NCBI RefSeq assembly: GCF_015767635.1
Contig: NZ_CP065230.1
Location: 2,914,001 to 2,978,000 of the forward strand
Direction: 5' to 3'
Source: Halomonas sp. A40-4
GTDB taxonomy: Bacteria > Pseudomonadota > Gammaproteobacteria > Pseudomonadales > Halomonadaceae
Length of the DNA stretch: 64,000 nt
The position numbers and the translations under genes are program-made. Positions within the stretch are counted from its first letter, which is position 1. Each line of letters starts with the position of its first letter. The notes beneath the pieces were generated by a model. That model ran no database searches. It was given only the letters and a program-made list of their open reading frames with translations, and was not told where the DNA came from. Shown here piece after piece: positions 9,563 through 15,995 of this stretch.

Positions 9563-10066
9563 TTATTCAACCTCGATACGATTCACCTGCCACACGGAAC
9601 GCACCAGGATTTCTTCGTTGAGGAGTTCAGGATGAGTATCAAAAGGGTAAATGACAAATAACGGACCATGGTCGCGGATACGCAGTGATTTACCGTTGGC
9701 CTGCATGGCCAGGATCACCTCGTAGTCTTCAAAATCACTGATCGGTATCGACGCTGCGTAGTCGTTGAGTGCTACTACGCGCAGGCTCCTGCCAGTGGCC
9801 CCAACAGCATCAAGTATGGCGCGCCCCAATGGACCTGAAAAACGCACTTCACCGTCATACCAAGGCGTATGTGAAACCGTTTCATGCTGAGCCAGCGCTT
9901 CCAGCATGAGTTTATCAAAATGGGCCTCATCGCCCACATTGGTCTGCTCTATCTTGCCGCTCACCACTAGTATCGCCGGCCCCTCCGGCATATCCAGCGC
10001 AAGTGCGTGAGTCGAAAACAGGGCAACCCCCGCCGCGATCATCAAAGCCAAGTAACCCCGAACCAT
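9563..10066 (-). CDS. small periplasmic oxidoreductase-molybdopterin-fold protein (COG3915-like)
   Basis: A 167-residue protein with a signal peptide (basic start, hydrophobic core, cleavage near ALA at residues 22-24). The mature part has features of the oxidoreductase molybdopterin-binding fold in its short form: the GPLGRAILDAVGA segment, VVALNDYAASIPI, and the GPLFVIYPFD stretch. Such proteins are often found beside sensor kinases or diguanylate cyclases; no reaction is established for them and I see no clear molybdenum-ligand cysteine. It is the first gene of an operon with the hybrid kinase, so it may act as a periplasmic sensing partner. That role is inference. Confidence 0.65.
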   Translation of the reverse strand: MVRGYLALMIAAGVALFSTHALALDMPEGPAILVVSGKIEQTNVGDEAHFDKLMLEALAQHETVSHTPWYDGEVRFSGPLGRAILDAVGATGRSLRVVALNDYAASIPISDFEDYEVILAMQANGKSLRIRDHGPLFVIYPFDTHPELLNEEILVRSVWQVNRIEVE

Positions 10067-10229
10067 GTGACACCTCAGTGTGTGTTGTTTGGACTGAACG
10101 AGTATATAACGGCCGTTTTACGCCAAACTGTGAACCTTTGTGTCAACGCACCTGTATCAATTAGACTTAATACAGTTTTTTCTGCTCCTCAGCTTGTGGC
10201 GTTTATAAGCGATAATAAGGTCATTTACC

Positions 10230-10940
10230 ATGCATATTGGCGTACTTGAAGACGATCTTGACCAACAAGCTTTTATCGAACAGTGTCTGACCGCATCAGC
10301 GCATTCTGTGATACTGTTTGCTCGCGCCAATGAGCTGACTCGCGCCATCCGTCAACAAACCTTTGATTTGCTGATTATCGATTGGCGCCTCCCCGACAGC
10401 TGCGGCATGGATGTTGTCGCCCACTTACGACAGCACGAGAGCTGGAAAGACCCCATCCTGTTTATCACCGCCAGTCAGGGCGAGGATGACGTCGTCCGCG
10501 CTCTAGAGCAGGGCGCGGACGATTTTCTTGCTAAGCCGCTTCGCCCTAAGGAGCTTATTGCCAGAGTCAGTGCGCTCGGTAGACGTGCAGGCTATACGAC
10601 TCCACGTCCGGCGGCTGCATGCCCAGATACTTTCACCCTGCACACCGACGAGCATTACATCAGCGTGGCAGGCCAGCCCGTTAATTTGACCGAACGTGAG
10701 TATCGGTTGGCTGCCCTCTTTTTTTCCAAGATCGGTGAATTGGTCACCCGCCCCCATTTGCTCGAGCTGGTCTGGGGCATCAAGGGAGACGTTTCAACGC
10801 GCACTGTCGATACGCACGTGAGCCGCCTGCGCCGAAAATTGGAACTGGATGGTCGTGGCCTACGCCTGCGCAGCGTTTACCAATCCGGGTATCGAATGGA
10901 AATCTGCCAAACCGCTAGACATGAACAAATCGCGGAATAG
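10230..10940 (+). CDS. OmpR-family response regulator
   Basis: A 236-residue two-domain regulator. The receiver has the acidic pair D8-D9, phosphoacceptor D51 in LLIIDWRLPD, T80 and K102. The C-terminal winged helix (about 130-228) has the family segments LTEREYRLAALFF, RTVDTHVSRLRRKL and VYQSGYRME. It is transcribed divergently from the small molybdopterin-fold protein and the hybrid kinase across a 163-bp gap, which suggests one signalling locus. However, kinases ending in an HPt usually pair with a separate regulator that need not be the neighbour. AAGGTC lies about 8 nt before the ATG, and a good terminator follows. Confidence 0.93.
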   Translation: MHIGVLEDDLDQQAFIEQCLTASAHSVILFARANELTRAIRQQTFDLLIIDWRLPDSCGMDVVAHLRQHESWKDPILFITASQGEDDVVRALEQGADDFLAKPLRPKELIARVSALGRRAGYTTPRPAAACPDTFTLHTDEHYISVAGQPVNLTEREYRLAALFFSKIGELVTRPHLLELVWGIKGDVSTRTVDTHVSRLRRKLELDGRGLRLRSVYQSGYRMEICQTARHEQIAE

Positions 10941-10976
10941 GTTGACGCTTATATAAGCATCGGTTAAAACATAGAG

Positions 10977-11004
10977 GCTACCTTATAAAGGTAGCGTCCT
11001 TTTT
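10977..11004 (+). terminator. intrinsic terminator after the response regulator
   Basis: GCTACCTT and AAGGTAGC form a perfect 8-bp stem with an ATA loop (10977-10995), followed by GTCCTTTTT. Confidence 0.8.
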
Positions 11005-11051
11005 AATCACGAGACGTTCTCATGCGCTGGCAAATCCCCGCGACCCGAATT

Positions 11052-11094
11052 AATAAGCTGCATCGCATTATGAATAATGCGGTATCAGCTTATT
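11052..11094. repeat. nested inverted repeat (43 nt) in an intergenic gap
   Basis: Outer arms AATAAGCTG (11052-11060) and CAGCTTATT (11086-11094) are perfectly complementary. Inside them CGCATTAT (11064-11071) and ATAATGCG (11074-11081) are also perfect, around a 2-nt loop. It sits between the terminator at 10977-11004 and another hairpin at 11127-11150. A 32-codon frame (ATG 11022, TGA 11118) runs through it without a convincing ribosome-binding site. It could be a structured small RNA or part of a transcript end; nothing else is seen in this 283-bp gap. Confidence 0.6.
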
Positions 11095-11126
11095 GTTGTC
11101 GCGCGCCAGAGGTAAAGTGAGAAAAT

Positions 11127-11158
11127 TGGCCGCGGCAAGTGTCGCGGCCATGTATTTT
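11127..11158 (+). terminator. GC-rich hairpin followed by a T-rich stretch
   Basis: TGGCCGCG (11127-11134) pairs with CGCGGCCA (11143-11150), followed by TGTATTTTAT. It could end a short transcript arising in the gap 11005-11126. The next gene starts at 11224. Confidence 0.5.
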
Positions 11159-11223
11159 ATCGTTACCTTTGATACTTCCTGATCGCGATGTTGCCCGGCC
11201 TCCTAACCCAGGAGACCGATCCC

Positions 11224-11472
11224 ATGGCAATAGCAACGATTACCCGTAAACTACTCAACGCCATCAAGCACTCGCGCACTCAGCGTCGTCTTTACGAAGA
11301 TCTGCGTTTTCATGACCCGCACCTGTTAAAAGATATCGGCTTACGCTGGGAGCAGGGTCAACTGGTATCGATTCATGGGGTAGAAGAACCAAGTCAACGC
11401 CATCAGCGCCATGAGGCTGAAACCCGCGACGCTCACGAAACCTGTCCCTATTGTGGGAGCCAATTGACCTAG
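11224..11472 (+). CDS. DUF1127-like small protein with a C-terminal CPYC knuckle
   Basis: 82 residues. The middle, RRLYEDLRFHDPHLLKDIGL, matches the helix-turn pattern of DUF1127 (YjiS-like) proteins, which are short, basic and often act in RNA or phosphate/stress adaptation. The C-terminus adds CPYCGS, a single zinc-knuckle half, so metal binding would need dimerisation. The start is fixed by AGGAGA at 11211-11216, about 7 nt upstream of the ATG; an earlier in-frame ATG at 11188 lacks such a site. A strong hairpin follows the stop after 4 nt. The precise function is not known. Confidence 0.75.
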   Translation: MAIATITRKLLNAIKHSRTQRRLYEDLRFHDPHLLKDIGLRWEQGQLVSIHGVEEPSQRHQRHEAETRDAHETCPYCGSQLT

Positions 11473-11476
11473 CGAA

Positions 11477-11505
11477 CGCCCCGACCACAGGAAGTGGTCG
11501 GGGCG
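11477..11505 (+). terminator. hairpin after the DUF1127 gene
   Basis: A perfect 12-bp stem: CGCCCCGACCAC at 11477-11488 and GTGGTCGGGGCG at 11494-11505, with a 5-nt loop. The following sequence is only weakly T-rich (AGTTATTG). Confidence 0.7.
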
Positions 11506-11577
11506 AGTTATTGATTGTGTAAAGCAATCAAAAAGAATGATGGAGGTATGGCCAAATCGCCTAGCGTCAATGCTGGC

Positions 11578-11745
11578 TCAAGCAACTTGGCGATACCCCC
11601 TCAGGACCTTGTGGCTTTTAAGGGAATTGCGTCCTTTACGGGAGTAGCTGCCTTTGCCTTTTTTCGGCGATTGCTGCTGCATTTTAAACATCGGGGTTCG
11701 CAGCTGTGCCTGCAGTGCGTTATCGCGAATGGAATGTTTCTTCAC
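11578..11745 (-). CDS. arfA: alternative ribosome-rescue factor ArfA
   Basis: A 55-residue basic protein starting at GTG (11745-11743), with AGGAG 7 nt upstream. The series S-I-R-D-N-A-L-Q-A-x-L at 5-15, P-M-F at 18-20 and KKGKGSYSRKGR at 28-39 corresponds to the conserved core of E. coli ArfA (IKDNA... and KKGKGSYxRKGK). ArfA brings release factor RF2 to ribosomes stalled on non-stop mRNA, as a backup to tmRNA. E. coli ArfA is made as a 72-residue precursor whose mRNA is cleaved, giving an active form of about 55 residues; this gene appears to encode the short form directly. The plus-strand frame over the same bases is a shadow. Confidence 0.85.
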   Translation of the reverse strand: MKKHSIRDNALQAQLRTPMFKMQQQSPKKGKGSYSRKGRNSLKSHKVLRGYRQVA

Positions 11746-11938
11746 CGTTATCTCCTGATCGAATGGATATACTTGGCACTGGCTAGCGCCGACAATTACG
11801 ACACCTTGGCTCACCAAGCGTTCCTTTTACCGTGGTACAAAATCTGCGTCTATTGCATTGCAGCTTTTAGCGTACGCACTATCTTAAAGGCACACTCAGC
11901 AACGTTATTGCTGACCATACCTTAGCTTGGGGATTCGG

Positions 11939-13390
11939 GTGACATTCTTTAAACATTTTGTTCGTTGGTTACGACGTCTGGGTGTCGTTGTTCTGGTCAT
12001 ACTCACTTTCTACTTCACCCTCATGGCGTACCACCAGCTAAAGCCGCTGCCACCCGGCATTTCCCACACCAGCCCAGTTTATCAAATCGATAATGTCGGG
12101 TTCTTCCGTGACTTGACGCACCACACAAATGGCGAACGTCATGTAGATCAGGAAATTTTTGACCAAGTCGAGCGTATGATCGAACGCGCCGACGACTTTA
12201 TCGTGATCGATAATTTCATGGTCAATGGCTTGGTCAGTGATCCCTCCGAAGATTACCCGCCGCTGAGCGACAATCTGGTTGATCAATTGGTTCGCAAACG
12301 CGACACCAATCCCGACATGCCGATTGTGTTTATCAGCGATGCGATTAATTCGGGCTACGGCTCCTATCCCGCCGAATGGCTTGACCGCTTGCGCGACACC
12401 GACATCGACGTGGTGATCTCTAATCTGACGCCGCTGCGCGATTCGACTCCACTCTACTCGTCTTTCTGGCGCATGGGGCCGCAGTGGCTGGGCGATCTAG
12501 GTGGCGAATGGTGGGAAAACCCGTTTGTTGACGATGGCCCCAAGTTCAATCTGGGCGGCTACCTGGAATTGTTCAACATCAAGGCCAACCATCGCAAGGT
12601 GGTCATTACCGAGCGCACGGCACTGATCGCCTCTGCCAATGCCCATGACGAATCCGGCTTTCACGAAAACGTAGCGTTCGAAATCGATGGGCCCATTATC
12701 GCTGACTTATTGCGCGCCGAGCAGGCAGCCATCGACCTCGGCGACAGCAGTATTCAACTCCCCAACTACGCGCCGCGGGAGATGCCCGCAACCGGTAAGT
12801 TTAACATTCAGTACACCACTGAAAGACAAACGCTTTACAACGTGCTCGACACCATAGAGCGTGCCGCGCAAGACGACGAGCTTTGGCTTGCCATGTATTA
12901 CCTTGCCGACCGGGAAATCGTCAATGCACTGACCCAGGCCAGCCAGCGCGGGGCTCAGGTTTCACTGATTTTAGACCCCAATAAAAAAGCCTTTGGGCGT
13001 GACAAAAGCGGCCTGCCCAACCGCCCGGTAGTCGAAGAACTGATAGAAGATACCGATGGACACATCAATGTGCGCTGGTACGACGTTGAGATAGAACAGT
13101 TCCATCCCAAAATGATGATGCTGCGCCAGGCCAACCAAAGCACGATTATCAGCGGCTCAACCAACTTCACCAGCCGCAACATGGATAATTACAACCTGGA
13201 AGCCAGCCTGTTGATATCAGGCCCTAACGATGCCGAGGTAATGCGGGAGGTGGACGATTATTTCCTGATGCTATGGCATAACGAAGGTGGCGATTACACA
13301 GTAGAAGTCGACGAATACCAGAATACCCTGTCCGAATGGCAAAGAGTGCTTTACGGCGTCCAGGCATATCTCAAACTCACGACTTATTGA
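11939..13390 (+). CDS. phospholipase D family protein, membrane-anchored
   Basis: About 483 residues from GTG 11939 (GGGGA 5 nt upstream); a TTG at 11927 is the alternative start. An N-terminal membrane anchor (about residues 10-30) is followed by two PLD-type halves. The first has NHRKVVI with a downstream N-A-H-D segment, and the second FHPKMMM followed by SGSTNFTSRN. The HxK signatures are those of the PLD superfamily (phospholipases, cardiolipin synthases, nucleases). The anchor suggests action at the periplasmic face on phospholipid, but the substrate is unknown. The 3' end overlaps the convergent kinase/phosphatase gene by 7 nt. Confidence 0.85.
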   Translation: MTFFKHFVRWLRRLGVVVLVILTFYFTLMAYHQLKPLPPGISHTSPVYQIDNVGFFRDLTHHTNGERHVDQEIFDQVERMIERADDFIVIDNFMVNGLVSDPSEDYPPLSDNLVDQLVRKRDTNPDMPIVFISDAINSGYGSYPAEWLDRLRDTDIDVVISNLTPLRDSTPLYSSFWRMGPQWLGDLGGEWWENPFVDDGPKFNLGGYLELFNIKANHRKVVITERTALIASANAHDESGFHENVAFEIDGPIIADLLRAEQAAIDLGDSSIQLPNYAPREMPATGKFNIQYTTERQTLYNVLDTIERAAQDDELWLAMYYLADREIVNALTQASQRGAQVSLILDPNKKAFGRDKSGLPNRPVVEELIEDTDGHINVRWYDVEIEQFHPKMMMLRQANQSTIISGSTNFTSRNMDNYNLEASLLISGPNDAEVMREVDDYFLMLWHNEGGDYTVEVDEYQNTLSEWQRVLYGVQAYLKLTTY

Positions 13391-15114
13391 GGCATATTGA
13401 CCAAAAGCACCACAATAATGACACCCAGCAAGACACATAGCCACTGCCAGAAACGCACCGGGTCGCGCTCCAGGAGCGGTGGGCGCGATTGCTTCAGGAT
13501 GCCTGGACTTGGCGAGCGCAGTTCGAAAATAAACTCCGAAAGCGCCGGGTAGCGGTGTTGAGGGTTAGGGTGCAGGGCTTTCTTGAGCACCTCATCCACC
13601 CAGGCGGGCAGCGCGCGGTTTTCGCTGACCGCTGACTGATAAGCGAGCTTGCGCTGGGCAGCCCGGGTGCGGGTTTTGGCCACCTCGGTGCCGTAGGGCA
13701 GCGTGCCGGTTAGCATTTGATAGGCAATCACTGCTAGTGAATAAAGGTCGGACTGCTCAGTGCCACCCTCGCCCAGAAAATATTCCGGCGCCGTGTATTG
13801 GGCGGTTCCGAGTATCGGGTCAACCTCGCTGGCGGAATCCGTTGCTTCTGCAATTCCCGCGATTCGTGTGGCGCCAAAATCAATCAGCCGGACCATACCG
13901 TGGCGGTCGATCATGATGTTGTCCGGACGCACGTCCTGATGGAGCATTTCCAGCCGGTGAAAGGCACGCAGCCCCTTGGCCACCTGCTCGATAATATCGC
14001 GCACGTCGGCCAGGTCCGGGTCTGGATGGTCGCGCATCCACTGGGTCAACGTCTGGCCTTCAATGTATTCCCAGACGGTATAAAGGTAGCGCCTTGGGCC
14101 GCGCTGCACGGGCGCGGATAGCACATGGGGATTATGCAAGCGACGCGCGATCCACTCCTCCCGCACAAAGCGCTCGACGCTGGCGGGGTCCTCGGCAAGC
14201 TCGGTGGCCAGGGTCTTGACGACCACATGCTGGTCGGCCTGAGGGTCGTGCGCCAGGTAGACGTGACTGCGGGCGCTGGCATGCAGCGGTCGGATGATCT
14301 GCAGGCCATCCAGCTCGCTATTCGCACGCAGCTCGGAGGGTGACGGCAGGCGGCCCAGGGACTCGAAAAGCTCGTCGGCCTCGCGGTCGGGTAACGTCTC
14401 GATACGCACCAGCTGTGCGGTCAGGTTATCGTCGCTGCCGTTGGCCAGCGCGGCCTCCACCAGGGCTTTTGCGCCGGCCTCAAGGTCTGCCGCGTGGTCC
14501 TGGATCAGCGTGGCCATCACCTGAGGGGACAGCCATTCGTAAACGCCGTCGCTGGCCAGTAAAAACACATCGCCCTCACTGAGCGAGACGGCACGGTAAT
14601 CCAGCTCGAGGTGCTGGCTTGCGCCCATCGCACGGCTCAGGTGGCTGACCTCCCGCGAGGCCCAGAAGCGGTGATCCTCGGTCAAGGGCTCAAGCGTCTT
14701 GCCTACCAACTGGTAAATGCGGCAGTCGCCGACGTGGAACAGGTGCGCCGTTGCCGACTTGATCACCATCGCGCTCAGCGTGCAGACGTACCCCCGGTCC
14801 ATGTCGTAGCGATACTGGCTTTGCCGCGTTTGGGCATACAGCCACGCATTGGTGGCCTGAAGCACCCGCTGCGCCGAGCTTTTGACGCTCCACGGGGCGG
14901 GGGTCGCGTAGTAATCTGTCAGGAAGCCGCCCACCGCTGCTTCGGCGGCGTCGCGGCTCACGGCGCTGCTGCTGATGCCATCCGCCAGGGCAACGGCAAT
15001 GCCTTTTTGTCGCCGCTGGGTGTCGTCGGGCAAACAGGCGCCGTAGAAATCCTGGTTGCTGGGCTTTTGGCCTTTATCGGACCACTGGCCGAGGGAAATG
15101 CTCAGCGTTGACAT
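13384..15114 (-). CDS. fused PP2C phosphatase / Ser-Thr protein kinase with C-terminal membrane anchor
   Basis: A 576-residue protein. Residues about 5-240 are a PP2C-type phosphatase with its metal-binding aspartate motifs (ALADGISSS, HVGDCRIY, LASDGVYEW, GSDDNL). Residues about 265-525 are a protein kinase with the catalytic loop LHQDVRPDN and IDFGATR, plus the ATP lysine in VVVKTL; the glycine-rich loop is not recognisable. A hydrophobic segment at about 553-573 anchors it to the membrane. It is the last gene of the nitrate-reductase operon and overlaps cobA by 13 nt. Such bifunctional proteins occur in nitrate-assimilation clusters of other gammaproteobacteria; the target is unknown to me. 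Confidence 0.92.
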   Translation of the reverse strand: MSTLSISLGQWSDKGQKPSNQDFYGACLPDDTQRRQKGIAVALADGISSSAVSRDAAEAAVGGFLTDYYATPAPWSVKSSAQRVLQATNAWLYAQTRQSQYRYDMDRGYVCTLSAMVIKSATAHLFHVGDCRIYQLVGKTLEPLTEDHRFWASREVSHLSRAMGASQHLELDYRAVSLSEGDVFLLASDGVYEWLSPQVMATLIQDHAADLEAGAKALVEAALANGSDDNLTAQLVRIETLPDREADELFESLGRLPSPSELRANSELDGLQIIRPLHASARSHVYLAHDPQADQHVVVKTLATELAEDPASVERFVREEWIARRLHNPHVLSAPVQRGPRRYLYTVWEYIEGQTLTQWMRDHPDPDLADVRDIIEQVAKGLRAFHRLEMLHQDVRPDNIMIDRHGMVRLIDFGATRIAGIAEATDSASEVDPILGTAQYTAPEYFLGEGGTEQSDLYSLAVIAYQMLTGTLPYGTEVAKTRTRAAQRKLAYQSAVSENRALPAWVDEVLKKALHPNPQHRYPALSEFIFELRSPSPGILKQSRPPLLERDPVRFWQWLCVLLGVIIVVLLVNMPQ

Positions 15115-15995
15115 GCATAGCGCGCTTGATTCTCAGGGGTTGCAGGGCTTGCTTCGACGCGTTTGACGACGCTACCCACGACAATCACACAGGGCGACGG
15201 CAGAGGCTCGGCGGCCAACCGCCCCGGCATATCGGCCAGGCTGCCGACCAGCGACCGCTGGTCAGGCTGACTGGCATTGGCCACCAGCATGATCGGCCAG
15301 TCGTCGGGCAGCCCCGCCTCGCGCAGGCCGGCGCAGATCGCGTCCACCTTGGAAAGCCCCATGTAAAACACCAGCGTTTCGTCGCGGCGCGCTAGCGCCG
15401 CCCAGTCCGGCGTGCCGTCCTCGCGGCACAGCTGCGCGGTGACAAAGCGCAGCTGCTGGGCATGGCCCCGGTCGGTTAACGGAATGCCCATACAGGCCGC
15501 CGCCGAAGATGCCGCGGTAATCCCTGGCACGATGGTGGTCGGCACCTGCGCGGAGGCTAAGGCATCGAGCTCTTCGCCCATGCGTCCGAAAACGGCCGGG
15601 TCGCCGCCTTTCAGGCGCACTACCGATTTGCCCTGCCGGGCCAGGCGCACCATGAGCGCACCGATCTCGGCCTGGGGAACACTATGATGGCCCTTGGCCT
15701 TGCCCACATAGTGGCGCTCGCCGCCGACGGGCAGCAGCGCCAGCACGTCATCGCCCACCAGGCGGTCGTAGACCACGGCATCCGCCTGCTGCAAAAGCCG
15801 CGCGGCCTTGAGGGTCAGCAACTCGGCGTCGCCGCTGCCGGCGCCCACCAGGTACACGTGCCCAGGCCGGCAGTCGTCGCTCAGCGGGAGGGACCGCGAC
15901 GCATCACGGCCACTGCGGGGCAGCTCAAAGCGGCTCGCCAGGCGCGCCAAGGGGTTACACCATTTCAGAAGCTGGGATTTGCTCAGCGCGCGCAT
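15102..15995 (-). CDS. cobA: uroporphyrinogen-III C-methyltransferase (SUMT)
   Basis: 297 residues from the ATG at 15995, preceded by AAGAGGAA. Core motifs of the tetrapyrrole methylase family are present: VYLVGAGSGDAELLTLKA, VVYDRLV, VVRLKGGDPAVFGRMGEE, VPGITAASSAAA and VFYMGLS. The enzyme transfers two methyl groups from S-adenosylmethionine to uroporphyrinogen III, giving precorrin-2, the precursor of siroheme. Siroheme is the cofactor of the NirB nitrite reductase encoded across the divergent promoter, which explains its presence here. The dehydrogenase/chelatase half of CysG is absent. It overlaps nasA by 41 nt and the kinase gene by 13 nt, so all three are tightly coupled. Confidence 0.93.
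   Translation of the reverse strand: MRALSKSQLLKWCNPLARLASRFELPRSGRDASRSLPLSDDCRPGHVYLVGAGSGDAELLTLKAARLLQQADAVVYDRLVGDDVLALLPVGGERHYVGKAKGHHSVPQAEIGALMVRLARQGKSVVRLKGGDPAVFGRMGEELDALASAQVPTTIVPGITAASSAAACMGIPLTDRGHAQQLRFVTAQLCREDGTPDWAALARRDETLVFYMGLSKVDAICAGLREAGLPDDWPIMLVANASQPDQRSLVGSLADMPGRLAAEPLPSPCVIVVGSVVKRVEASPATPENQARYACQR

Noticed and set aside
11515..11925. 136-codon plus-strand frame opposite arfA
   Set aside because: Its translation looks non-biological, and the minus-strand ArfA frame with a proper ribosome-binding site explains the coding signal.
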